DNA from: JABCPE02 sp963518955
Lineage (GTDB): Bacteria; Bacteroidota; Bacteroidia; Flavobacteriales; Weeksellaceae
Direction: 5' to 3'
Assembly (NCBI GenBank): GCA_963518955.1
Contig: CAUQKI010000010.1
Coordinates: forward strand, 5,723 to 69,722
Length of the DNA: 64,000 nt
Of this stretch, positions 34,078 to 42,788 are shown one piece after another. Below the pieces are notes generated by a model. It saw nothing but the letters and a program-made list of their open reading frames with translations. It was not told the DNA's origin and searched no databases. A program made the translations under genes and the position numbers. Numbering within the stretch: position 1 is the first letter of the stretch; the number at the start of each line of letters is the position of its first letter.

Positions 34078-35232
34078 TTAAATAGAATTATCGTTTTTAG
34101 CTGTGTTTTTTAAGAGTAAATATCCTAAACTACCTGCCAGTATAGAAGCCGTAAGGATAGCAAATTTGGCCGAATCTTGCAGCTCTTGGCTGTCTTTAAA
34201 AGAAAGCAGCGCGATGAAAATAGACATCGTAAAACCTATCCCTGCCAAAAGTCCAGCTCCTGCCATGTGAATCCATCGGCTTCGGTCAGGTAGGTTGCTG
34301 ATTTTCAGCTTTATAGCAATGAAAGAGAATAGGTTAATTCCAATAAGTTTTCCTAAAGTAAGCCCTAATACTATTCCATATCCAAAGTTTGAAAACAGCC
34401 CATCCACCATACCCGCTTTGAAAGTGATATTGGTGTTTGCAAGTGCAAAAATCGGCATGATAGCATAGCTCACAGGGATATGTAAAGAATGTTCTAATTT
34501 CTCTAACGGAGAAGCCTCTGTTTCGTTCTCGGAATTAGCAGGAATAGTAAATGCTAAAATAACTCCCGCAATGGTAGCATGAATACCAGAATGGTGCATG
34601 AAATACCATAAAAACGCCCCTGGAATTAGATAAAAAATATGCTTTTTAACTTTAAAATAATTTAATGCCGCAAGTAAAACGATGACTAAACCGCTGTAAG
34701 CGAGATGATTCCAATGAATTTCGTCTGTGTAGAAAATCGCAATTACTACAATCGCTCCTAAGTCATCCACAATCGCTAAAGCAGCCAAAAATACTTTTAT
34801 CGCAGAAGGAACGCTTTTTCCCAGCATAGAAACAATAGCCAGCGAAAAGGCAATATCCGTAGCCATAGGAATAGCCCAGCCATTGCTGTATTCCGTGCCA
34901 TGATTGAAAATAGTAAAAATAATTGCTGGAACTATCATTCCGCCAATCGCTGCAAAGATAGGAAGCGAGGCGTTTTTGAAATTTGAAAGTTCGCCTTTTA
35001 GAAGTTCTCGTTTTATTTCTAAACCTACTAAAAGGAAGAAAACTGCCATCAGACCGTCATTTATCCACATACTTACAGAGTATGGACCTATCATTTTATC
35101 CAAAAGAGCTTGAAATCCATTTGCTGCCGAAGAGTTGGCTATCATCAGGGAAATGGTAACACATAAAACCAATAATCCGCCCGAAGACTGGCTGTTTGAG
35201 AAAAATTCTTTAAAAAATTTTGTTATACGCAT
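34078..35232 (-). CDS. nhaA: Na+/H+ antiporter NhaA
   Basis: Exports sodium in exchange for protons at the inner membrane, for pH and salt homeostasis. The 384-residue protein has the NhaA pattern: WINDGLMAVFFLLVGLEIKREL near the N-terminus, the paired aspartates in AIVDDLGAIVVIAIFYT that bind the ion (Asp163/Asp164 in E. coli), and GKLIGI and GIGFTMSIFIA in the C-terminal half. A TATATTTG -7 element lies on the minus strand at 35275-35268. Confidence 0.96.
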   Translation of the reverse strand: MRITKFFKEFFSNSQSSGGLLVLCVTISLMIANSSAANGFQALLDKMIGPYSVSMWINDGLMAVFFLLVGLEIKRELLKGELSNFKNASLPIFAAIGGMIVPAIIFTIFNHGTEYSNGWAIPMATDIAFSLAIVSMLGKSVPSAIKVFLAALAIVDDLGAIVVIAIFYTDEIHWNHLAYSGLVIVLLAALNYFKVKKHIFYLIPGAFLWYFMHHSGIHATIAGVILAFTIPANSENETEASPLEKLEHSLHIPVSYAIMPIFALANTNITFKAGMVDGLFSNFGYGIVLGLTLGKLIGINLFSFIAIKLKISNLPDRSRWIHMAGAGLLAGIGFTMSIFIALLSFKDSQELQDSAKFAILTASILAGSLGYLLLKNTAKNDNSI

Positions 35233-35297
35233 ATTTAATTATTTTTAAAATTGAACTTTAAGAGTTACAAATATAACAAAAATCATGATTATTCATT

Positions 35298-35327
35298 TTG
35301 AAAAATCCTTAAATAATGGTAAATTTG
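35298..35327 (+). promoter_or_regulatory. Promoter of the 35.3-kb lipoprotein gene
   Basis: TTG (35298-35300) and TAAATTTG (35320-35327) with 19 bp spacing, 24 bp before the ATG. Confidence 0.65.
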
Positions 35328-35351
35328 TAGGAAATAATAATATTTTTAGTT

Positions 35352-35981
35352 ATGAGAACATTTATTAAAGGTACTTCCATATTGGGAGTTTTGTTATTAC
35401 TTTTTATGTCATGTAGTGGAGCAAAAGTTTATAATTCTAATGACCTATTGGCAGTAACATCCAATCAGAAGAAAATAGCGATTTTGCCGCCTAAAGTTTC
35501 TATGCTTGAAGGTAGGTATACAGGGCGTTTTGACCAGTCTAAGGAGCAGGAATCGGCTAATTTTCAGCAGGAAATGTATGCTTGGTTTTTGAAGAGATTT
35601 TCTCAGAATAATGTGAGCCAAGAAATACAAGATATAGAAACTACGAACACGAAACTAAAAAGAGCAGGATACCCTGAAAAAGAATTGACAAAGAGTGAGA
35701 TATGCGCTATTCTTGGGGTAGATGCTGTTGTAAGTTCTAATTATGTACTGACTAAACCTATGCCGCAGGGAGTGGCAGTGGCGGCGTCTGTTTTGCTGGA
35801 TTATGAAGGAACAACGAATGAAATCACCGCAGATATGAATATTTATGACAGAAATACTGATAAAATATTTTGGAATTACAGCAATAAATATTCAGGTGGA
35901 TGGAGAAGCAGTCATAGTGATATTGTAGAAAACCTTCTGAGAAATGCAAGTAAGAAAATGCCTTACGGAGCAAAGAAATAA
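35352..35981 (+). CDS. Lipoprotein of unknown function
   Basis: A 209-residue protein with a lipoprotein signal (lipobox LFMSC, lipidated Cys21). The mature part starts with a strand KIAILPPKVSML, as in periplasmic proteins that resemble the N-terminus of TolB or CsgG-type lipoproteins, and has a middle segment EICAILGVDAVVSSNYVLTKPM also typical of that fold. No enzyme motif is seen. It likely sits in the periplasm or on the outer-membrane inner leaflet. Monocistronic, with its own promoter and terminator. Confidence 0.7.
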   Translation: MRTFIKGTSILGVLLLLFMSCSGAKVYNSNDLLAVTSNQKKIAILPPKVSMLEGRYTGRFDQSKEQESANFQQEMYAWFLKRFSQNNVSQEIQDIETTNTKLKRAGYPEKELTKSEICAILGVDAVVSSNYVLTKPMPQGVAVAASVLLDYEGTTNEITADMNIYDRNTDKIFWNYSNKYSGGWRSSHSDIVENLLRNASKKMPYGAKK

Positions 35982-35988
35982 AAACATA

Positions 35989-36013
35989 AACGCCCTTTTT
36001 TAGGGCGTTTTTT
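35989..36013. terminator. Bidirectional terminator between the lipoprotein gene and rel/spoT
   Basis: AACGCCCT and AGGGCGTT form a tight stem with a T-rich loop, followed by T6; the spoT stop codon lies immediately after. Confidence 0.87.
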
Positions 36014-38210
36014 ATAATCTTTTTACTTTTTTGATTCCTTCTATCTGTGCAAGTTGTTTCAATAAATCATCCAATTGGTTTTTGTTTTTAACTTCTAATG
36101 AGATGGTTCCGATGAAAATTCCATCAATGGAGTTGATTGAGATTCCTTTCATGTCGATGTGCATATTATTAGAGATAATGGATGCTACATCATTTATTAT
36201 TCCCATTCTGTCCATTCCTTGGAGTTCTATTTTGATGTTATTGATGAATCTTTCGGAGTTCACCCATTTCGCCAGCATCACACGGTAGTCGTAGTTTGCA
36301 CGGAGGTTTATGGCATTGGGACAGTTTTCATTATGGACTTTAATCCCATCATTTATAGTTAAAAACCCAAAAATCTTATCACCAGGAATTACGGTGCAGC
36401 ATTTTGCAAAAGAATAGGACAATTTTTCCTCATTTCGTCCAAAAACAATAAGGTCTAAATCTGACTTTGGTGTTTCTACAAATTCGGTTTTATCCTTTCG
36501 GAACCGCTGTAAAAGGCTTCCGAAGAAACTTTTTTTGCTGTCCAGATATTCCTTTAAATTGGAAGTGTCCAGCGTTCCCTCATAGAATTTTAGGAATAAA
36601 TCCTGTGAGGTTTTTAGGTTAAAATATTTCTGAATATTATTGAGTTCCTCTTCCGTAAAGTTGATTTTAGCGTGTCTCAGTTTTCTTTGGAAAATTTCTT
36701 TTCCTTCGGCTACTTTTTGGTTTTTTTCTGAGTTTAAAACCGCCTTTATTTTAGAACGAGCCTTAGAAGTTACCACAAAATCCAGCCAGTCTTTTTTTGG
36801 TTTTTGGTTGGGAGAGGAGATGATGTCTATCTGGTCGCCATTTTTTAGGACATAACTTATCGGCTGCAGTTTGCCGTTGATTTTAGCGCCGCTGCATTTC
36901 ATTCCCAATTCAGAATGCACCATGAAAGCAAAATCCAGTGCTGTTGAGCCTTTTGGAAGAATTTTGACATCTCCTTTTGGTGTGAAAGTAAAAACTTCTT
37001 TGGAGTATAGATTTAGCTTAATGCTATCCAAAAGCTCCGTAGTGGAGAGCGATTGTTGGTTGTCCAAAACTTCCCGAATCTGAACTACCCATTGTTCAAA
37101 GTTTTTGTCATCAGAGTTTTGGCTGAAACCTTCTTTGTATTTGTAATGGGCAGCGACTCCTTTTTCTGCGATTTCATCCATTCGCTCGCTTCGGATTTGC
37201 ACTTCCACCCACTTGTTATCAGGCCCTAGGATAGTCAAATGAAGACTTTCGTAGCCTGTACTTCTCGGTTGGGTAATCCAGTCCCGCATTCGTGCAGGAT
37301 TGCTGTGATAGAGGTCGGTAATGATGGAATAAATTTTCCAAGCGAGGAATTTTTCGTTTTTAAAATCTGATTTGTAGATGACACGGATGGCGTAGTTATC
37401 ATAAACTTCCTCAAAAGGAATGTTTTGTTTCAGCATTTTTCTGTAAATAGAGCTGATGGACTTTGCCCTTCCTTTAATCTTGAAATTGAGTTTTTCTTCT
37501 TTTAGTTTTTCAGAAACATGCTCTATAAACTCCTGTACATAGCTTTCACGGTGTTCTTTGGTTACAATGAGTTTTTCAGAAATTTCGTTGTAGATTTCGG
37601 GCATGTTGTATTTTAGGGATAAATCTTCTAATTCAGATTTTATGTTGTAAAGCCCAAGCCTGTGAGCCATAGGAGCGTAGATATACACGGTCTCCGAGGC
37701 TATTTTTTTCTGTTTATCGGGGCGCATGCTGTCCAGCGTTCTCATGTTGTGAAGGCGGTCAGCTATTTTGATGAGAATTACCCTAAAATCATTTGACAGA
37801 GTGAGCAGGAGTTTTCGGTAGTTTTCGGACTGCACAGAGATGTTTTGGTTATTCATCACAGAGATTTTGGTAAGTCCGTTCACTACATCAGCGATTTTCT
37901 TCCCAAAGAGTTTTTCTATATCCTCATAGGTGTAGTCGCTGTCTTCTATCACATCATGAAGCAGCGCTGCCGCGATGCTGGTAGCACCTAGACCTATTTC
38001 CTCAGCCACGATTTTTGCCACCGCTATAGGATGGAAAATGTAGGGTTCTCCAGTCTTTCGGCGCTGGTCTTTGTGGGCATCCCAAGCCACATCAAAAGCC
38101 TTTTTGATGAGTTCCAGCTGTTCCTCATTCAGCTTTCGGTAGGTGTGGTGGATTAGGTCATCGTATCTTTTGAGGATTTCTATTCGTTCTTGTTGTTCAT
38201 CGGTGCTCAT
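36012..38210 (-). CDS. Bifunctional (p)ppGpp synthetase/hydrolase (Rel/SpoT)
   Basis: Controls the stringent-response alarmone. The 732-residue protein has, in order: an HD hydrolase domain (His60 in FHPIAVAKIV, HD at 85-86 in LLHDVIEDSDY), a synthetase domain (GRAKSISSIYRKM, DWITQPRSTGYESLHL, VEVQIRSERM), a TGS domain (VFTFTPKGDVKILPKGSTALDFA) and a C-terminal ACT domain. Both hydrolase and synthetase motifs look intact, so it is the long bifunctional form. It is monocistronic and converges on the preceding lipoprotein gene. Confidence 0.95.
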   Translation of the reverse strand: MSTDEQQERIEILKRYDDLIHHTYRKLNEEQLELIKKAFDVAWDAHKDQRRKTGEPYIFHPIAVAKIVAEEIGLGATSIAAALLHDVIEDSDYTYEDIEKLFGKKIADVVNGLTKISVMNNQNISVQSENYRKLLLTLSNDFRVILIKIADRLHNMRTLDSMRPDKQKKIASETVYIYAPMAHRLGLYNIKSELEDLSLKYNMPEIYNEISEKLIVTKEHRESYVQEFIEHVSEKLKEEKLNFKIKGRAKSISSIYRKMLKQNIPFEEVYDNYAIRVIYKSDFKNEKFLAWKIYSIITDLYHSNPARMRDWITQPRSTGYESLHLTILGPDNKWVEVQIRSERMDEIAEKGVAAHYKYKEGFSQNSDDKNFEQWVVQIREVLDNQQSLSTTELLDSIKLNLYSKEVFTFTPKGDVKILPKGSTALDFAFMVHSELGMKCSGAKINGKLQPISYVLKNGDQIDIISSPNQKPKKDWLDFVVTSKARSKIKAVLNSEKNQKVAEGKEIFQRKLRHAKINFTEEELNNIQKYFNLKTSQDLFLKFYEGTLDTSNLKEYLDSKKSFFGSLLQRFRKDKTEFVETPKSDLDLIVFGRNEEKLSYSFAKCCTVIPGDKIFGFLTINDGIKVHNENCPNAINLRANYDYRVMLAKWVNSERFINNIKIELQGMDRMGIINDVASIISNNMHIDMKGISINSIDGIFIGTISLEVKNKNQLDDLLKQLAQIEGIKKVKRL

Positions 38211-38313
38211 CTTTGGGAAATTTTAGGATATTACGAAAGTAATAAAAAATATTAAACATTACAAATATCCTCTCTTTTTTATATTTTTGTAAGTTCTAAA
38301 TATTTTGAAATTT

Positions 38314-38547
38314 ATGAAAACTATACATATTCAAGCCAAGGAGTTTTTTGAATTATTAAAGCTGAAAGACCAGTCTATGTGGGATATTTTTGCCCAAATG
38401 ATAGATGGCGAGGAAAAGGAAATTCTCTTTCTGGATGAGGAGGGAAAGTTTCTTTTTGGTTACCGCCTGCCTGCGACTTTGGAAAAAATGCAGGAGGACA
38501 AAAAGCTTTTTGCAGAGAAATATGCTGAAAAAATAATGCTGAATTAG
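38314..38547 (+). CDS. Small conserved hypothetical protein
   Basis: A 77-residue acidic protein with no signal peptide or membrane segment. It is predicted mostly helical with a central beta-turn (EILFLDEEGKFLFGYRLPA). I do not recognise a family. The ATG at 38314 is preferred over a TTG at 38305. A possible -7 element (TATTTTTG, 38282-38289) precedes it. The next gene begins about 60 bp downstream. Confidence 0.6.
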   Translation: MKTIHIQAKEFFELLKLKDQSMWDIFAQMIDGEEKEILFLDEEGKFLFGYRLPATLEKMQEDKKLFAEKYAEKIMLN

Positions 38548-38607
38548 TCTCGGCAAGGGAAAAATCCTTAAATTTGGGGCTTTATATTTCGTTTTTAAAA
38601 TCAAAAA

Positions 38608-39429
38608 ATGGGAAAGAAAAACATATTTACAGATGCCTTTGGCAACTGGTATATTTTGAAAAGATTGGTGGTGTTTATCTTTGGGCTGGTTTCTTACCGA
38701 AGGTTCAATGGTTTTAATAAACTGAAAATCACAGGAACAGAGCATTTGGTGGATTTACCAAAGACCAATGTGCTTTTCGTTTCCAATCACCAGACTTATT
38801 TTGCGGATGTGGCAGCGATGTATCATGTCTTTTGTGCAGTAAATAACGGCTTTATCAATACAATTGCTAATCCTATTTACATCCTCAATCCTAAAGTAGA
38901 TTTCTACTATGTGGCGGCGGAAGAAACCATGAATAAAGGGCTTCTTACGAGAATTTTTAAGCTGGTAGGTGCTGTTACCGTGAAAAGAACTTGGCGTGCC
39001 AACGGGCAGAATGTCAATAGAAAAGTAGATATGTCCGAAGTAGAAAACATCCTAAAAGCGCTGGACAACGGTTGGGTGGTGTCTTTCCCGCAGGGAACTA
39101 CGGCTGCTTTTGCTCCTGGGAGAAAGGGAACAGCGAAACTTGTCCTTCAGCAGAGAGCGATAGTAATTCCAGTGAAAATCAATGGTTTCCGTAGGGCTTT
39201 TGACAAAAAAGGATTAAGACTGAAAGTGACAGGCGTACAGCCGACAATGGAGTTTAAAAAACCGCTTGACATAGACTATGACAACGAAAGCGCTGAACAG
39301 ATTTTGGATAAAATCATGAATGCCATAGAGCAGACACCAAAACACAATCTCCTCCATGAATACGACCAAGAGCTGGAACGAAAAAAACAGGAGGACGCAG
39401 AAAAACAAGAAGAAAAATCACAAGCATAA
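38608..39429 (+). CDS. PlsC-like 1-acylglycerol-3-phosphate acyltransferase with atypical motifs
   Basis: A 273-residue member of the lysophosphatidate acyltransferase superfamily, expected to move an acyl chain onto a lysolipid at the membrane. The block-1 motif is NHQTYFAD, which has five residues between His and Asp where the canonical HX4D has four; block 3 is FPQGTT where the canonical form is FPEGTR. A basic, Glu/Lys-rich tail ends the protein. The changed motifs may reflect a different acyl acceptor. It lies 9 bp before mpl. Confidence 0.78.
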   Translation: MGKKNIFTDAFGNWYILKRLVVFIFGLVSYRRFNGFNKLKITGTEHLVDLPKTNVLFVSNHQTYFADVAAMYHVFCAVNNGFINTIANPIYILNPKVDFYYVAAEETMNKGLLTRIFKLVGAVTVKRTWRANGQNVNRKVDMSEVENILKALDNGWVVSFPQGTTAAFAPGRKGTAKLVLQQRAIVIPVKINGFRRAFDKKGLRLKVTGVQPTMEFKKPLDIDYDNESAEQILDKIMNAIEQTPKHNLLHEYDQELERKKQEDAEKQEEKSQA

Positions 39430-39438
39430 AAGAAAAAT

Positions 39439-40776
39439 ATGAAAGTTCATTTTATCGCCATAGGAGGGAGTGCTATGCACAATCTTGCTATTGCACTGAA
39501 AAATAAAGGCTATGAGGTTACAGGCTCAGATGATGCCATTTTTGAACCTTCTAAAACACGATTGGAACAAAAAGGTATTCTTCCAAAGGAGTTTGGCTGG
39601 TTTCCAGAGAAAATCACAGCGGATATAGATGCTGTAATTTTGGGAATGCACGCCCATGCGGACAATCCAGAATTGGCAAGAGCCAAGGAATTAGGATTAA
39701 AAATCTATTCGTATCCAGAGTTTCTCTATCAGCAGAGCAAGGAAAAAACCAGAGTGGTCATTGCTGGTTCACATGGGAAAACGACCATCACTTCTATGAT
39801 TCTGCATGTGCTGAATTTTCATAACAAGGAAATAGACTACATGGTGGGCGCCCAGCTGGAAGGGTTTGATTGCATGGTGAAAATCACCAAAGATACAGAT
39901 TTTATGATTTTGGAAGGCGATGAGTATCTTTCTTCTGCTGATGACAGACAGCCTAAATTTCTGCATTATCACCCAAATATCGCCTTAATCAGTGGCATAG
40001 CATGGGATCATATCAATGTTTTTAAGACTTTTGATGATTATTTAGAACAGTTCAGAAAATTTACCGAAAGCATCACTTCTGGCGGAGTTTTGGTGTATAA
40101 TGAGGAAGATGAAGAAGTGGTAAAAATAGTAGAAAACAGCCAGAAATATTTCCGAAAACTGCCTTACAAAACGCCTGAATACAGCATTTGTGAGGGAAAA
40201 GTTTATCTAAAAACAAGTATGGGCGAAATCCCACTTTCTGTTTTTGGAAAACATAATTTGCTCAATATGGAAGGTGCAAAACTTATCTGCCAGCAGCTTG
40301 GCATTATGGAAGAGGAGTTTTATGAGGCGATAATGAGTTTTAAAGGTGCTTCCAAGCGATTAGAAAAAGTGGAGAGAAAAGATGGAGGAATTTTGTATAA
40401 AGATTTTGCACACGCTCCATCCAAGGTAAAGGCGACTGTGGCAGCTTTCAAAGAGCAGTTTAAGCAGGAAAAAACTTACGGATTTTTAGAACTTCATACT
40501 TATAGTTCGCTGAATCCCATATTTTTAGAACAATACAAAGGAGCAATGGATGGTCTGGATACAGGAGTGATTTTCTATTCGGAAGCAGCCTTGAAAATCA
40601 AACGAATGGAGCCGATTTCTCCTGAAATGATTAAAGAAAAATTCGGTAATCCAGACCTAAAAGTCTTTACCAATGCCGAAAGTCTCCACGAATACTGGAA
40701 CACACTGGATAAAACCCAAGGCGCTTACCTGATGATGAGTTCAGGGAATTTTGGAGGATTAGACTTAGTTAATTAG
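39439..40776 (+). CDS. mpl: UDP-N-acetylmuramate:L-Ala-gamma-D-Glu-meso-DAP ligase (Mpl-type Mur ligase)
   Basis: A Mur ligase used to recycle cell-wall tripeptide. The 445-residue protein starts with the glycine-rich loop of the Mpl/MurC group (HFIAIGGSAMHNLAIALK), has the Walker A ATP site IAGSHGKTTITSM near residues 108-120, and ends with the domain-3 region. Although Mpl and MurC are related, the short N-terminal domain and the GGSAMHN form favour Mpl. Recycling fits its neighbours murA and DUF368. Confidence 0.85.
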   Translation: MKVHFIAIGGSAMHNLAIALKNKGYEVTGSDDAIFEPSKTRLEQKGILPKEFGWFPEKITADIDAVILGMHAHADNPELARAKELGLKIYSYPEFLYQQSKEKTRVVIAGSHGKTTITSMILHVLNFHNKEIDYMVGAQLEGFDCMVKITKDTDFMILEGDEYLSSADDRQPKFLHYHPNIALISGIAWDHINVFKTFDDYLEQFRKFTESITSGGVLVYNEEDEEVVKIVENSQKYFRKLPYKTPEYSICEGKVYLKTSMGEIPLSVFGKHNLLNMEGAKLICQQLGIMEEEFYEAIMSFKGASKRLEKVERKDGGILYKDFAHAPSKVKATVAAFKEQFKQEKTYGFLELHTYSSLNPIFLEQYKGAMDGLDTGVIFYSEAALKIKRMEPISPEMIKEKFGNPDLKVFTNAESLHEYWNTLDKTQGAYLMMSSGNFGGLDLVN

Positions 40777-40830
40777 TTTTCAATGAGATAGGTCTTTTTA
40801 GGCTTATTCAAAATTTTATCAATAAAGACA

Positions 40831-41448
40831 ATGGAGTATAACACAAACCGTACAAAGTTACTCATGCCAGAATATGGCAGAAATATCCAGATGATGGTAG
40901 AGTACTGTAAATCACTACCTTCTAAGGAAGAGCGAAATGAAGTAGCGAAAACCATAGTAGAATTTATGGGACAAAGAAATCCTCATCTCCGCGATGAGGA
41001 AAATTATAAACATAAACTCTGGGATCATTTGTATATTTTGGCAGATTATGATTTGGATGTAGATGCGCCGTATCCTTTCCCAACGCGGGAGGGACTCGCG
41101 CAGAAGCCCAACAGAATGGATTATCCTTCTTTTGACAATGAATATAAATTCTACGGAAAGAGCATTTTACAGCTTATAGATAGAGCTATAGAACTAGAAG
41201 AAGGCGAGGAGAAAGAGGCTCTGATACAGGTAATTGCCAACAATATGAAAAAATCCTATAATGTTTATAACAAAGAGCATGTGCAGGATGAAGTGATTTT
41301 CAGGCATTTGAAGGAACTTTCTCAGGATAAACTAGATTTGACAGGAATAGAAACTTTGGATAAAAGTAAAATCTATCATTCCAACAGAAATAAGAGAAAT
41401 AATCATAAAAAAAGAAACCATCATTCCCAAAAAAATAGAAAAAGATGA
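40831..41448 (+). CDS. DUF4290 domain-containing protein
   Basis: A 205-residue protein with the DUF4290 N-terminal motif (MEYNTNRTKLLMPEYGRNIQ), a helical body and a strongly basic C-terminal tail (NRNKRNNHKKRNHHSQ) that might bind nucleic acid or the membrane. DUF4290 is confined mainly to Bacteroidota and its function is unknown. It overlaps murA by 4 bp (ATGA), so translation is coupled to a cell-wall gene. Confidence 0.88.
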   Translation: MEYNTNRTKLLMPEYGRNIQMMVEYCKSLPSKEERNEVAKTIVEFMGQRNPHLRDEENYKHKLWDHLYILADYDLDVDAPYPFPTREGLAQKPNRMDYPSFDNEYKFYGKSILQLIDRAIELEEGEEKEALIQVIANNMKKSYNVYNKEHVQDEVIFRHLKELSQDKLDLTGIETLDKSKIYHSNRNKRNNHKKRNHHSQKNRKR

Positions 41449-42758
41449 CAGAAGCATTTCAGATAAGAGGAGGAAAAAAACTAAGCGGAGAAATCACACC
41501 ACAAGGAGCTAAAAACGAAGCGCTGCAAATACTTTGCGCTGTGCTTTTGACTTCTGAGCCTGTGAGAATCAGTAATATACCAGATATCAAGGATGTTAAT
41601 CGTTTGATAGAAATTCTGCAAGATTTTGGGGTAAAAGTAATTAAAAACGGAAAAGGCGATTTTACTTTTCAGGCGGATAATATCCATTTTGACTACATTA
41701 AATCAAAGGAATTTAGAAAAGATGGAGCAAAGCTTAGAGGCTCTGTGATGCTTTTAGGGCCGATGCTTGCGCGTTTCGGTGAAGCGTACATGCCTACACC
41801 AGGAGGAGACAAAATAGGAAGAAGAAGGCTGGATACTCATTTTCAGGGTTTTGTGGAGCTGGGAGCAGAATTTAATTTTAATGAAGAAGAAAGTTTTTAC
41901 ACCCTTACAGCTAAGGAATTAAATGGGAAATTTATTCTCTTGGAGGAGGCCTCAGTAACGGGGACTGCCAATATCATTATGGCGGCCGTTTTGGCTAAGG
42001 GAACGACCCAAATCTACAATGCAGCCTGTGAGCCATACCTACAGCAGCTCTGCAAGATGCTCAATAGAATGGGAGCGAAAATAACAGGAATAGGCTCTAA
42101 TCTGCTGACCATAGAAGGCGTGGAAAGCCTTGGAGGAACGGAGCATGTTCTCCTTCCAGATATGGTGGAAATTGGTTCTTGGATTGGGCTGGCAGCGATG
42201 ACAAAGTCAGAAATTACCATCAAGAATGTGAACTGGGAACAGCTCGGCATCATTCCTGATACATTCCGAAAATTAGGAATAAAATTAGAGCGAAAAGGAG
42301 ATGATATCTACATCCCATCACAGGAAAATTATAAAATACAAAAGTTCATCGATGGGTCTATTTTAACCGTTTCTGATGCTCCTTGGCCAGGTTTTACGCC
42401 AGATTTGCTTTCAATTATTTTAGTTGTGGCTACTCAGGCGAAAGGAAGTGTTCTTGTTCATCAGAAAATGTTCGAAAGCCGTTTGTTTTTCGTAGATAAA
42501 CTAATCGATATGGGAGCTCAAATCATCCTTTGTGACCCGCATAGAGCCACAGTAATCGGACTTAACCACGAAACGCCGTTGAGAGGAACTACATTGATTT
42601 CGCCAGACATCAGAGCAGGAAATGCCCTTCTGATAGCGGCTCTTTCGGCTGAAGGGAAAAGCATAATCCACAATATAGAGCAGATAGACCGAGGTTACGA
42701 AGACATAGAAGGCCGACTAAAAGCCATAGGTGCGGATATAGAGCGAATAAAAATTTAA
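41445..42758 (+). CDS. murA: UDP-N-acetylglucosamine 1-carboxyvinyltransferase MurA, Asp-type
   Basis: Catalyses the first committed step of peptidoglycan synthesis, transferring enolpyruvate from PEP to UDP-GlcNAc. The 437-residue protein has the MurA inside-out barrel with LSGEITPQGAKNEALQI near the start (catalytic Lys22-type position) and the active-site loop PTPGGDKIGRRR. The residue that is Cys115 in E. coli MurA, target of fosfomycin, is Asp122 here. Cys-to-Asp enzymes are known to be active and fosfomycin-resistant, so intrinsic resistance is predicted. It overlaps DUF4290 by 4 bp. Confidence 0.95.
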   Translation: MTEAFQIRGGKKLSGEITPQGAKNEALQILCAVLLTSEPVRISNIPDIKDVNRLIEILQDFGVKVIKNGKGDFTFQADNIHFDYIKSKEFRKDGAKLRGSVMLLGPMLARFGEAYMPTPGGDKIGRRRLDTHFQGFVELGAEFNFNEEESFYTLTAKELNGKFILLEEASVTGTANIIMAAVLAKGTTQIYNAACEPYLQQLCKMLNRMGAKITGIGSNLLTIEGVESLGGTEHVLLPDMVEIGSWIGLAAMTKSEITIKNVNWEQLGIIPDTFRKLGIKLERKGDDIYIPSQENYKIQKFIDGSILTVSDAPWPGFTPDLLSIILVVATQAKGSVLVHQKMFESRLFFVDKLIDMGAQIILCDPHRATVIGLNHETPLRGTTLISPDIRAGNALLIAALSAEGKSIIHNIEQIDRGYEDIEGRLKAIGADIERIKI

Positions 42759-42788
42759 TTTAATCTAATCTTCAAAAAAAAACGAGTG

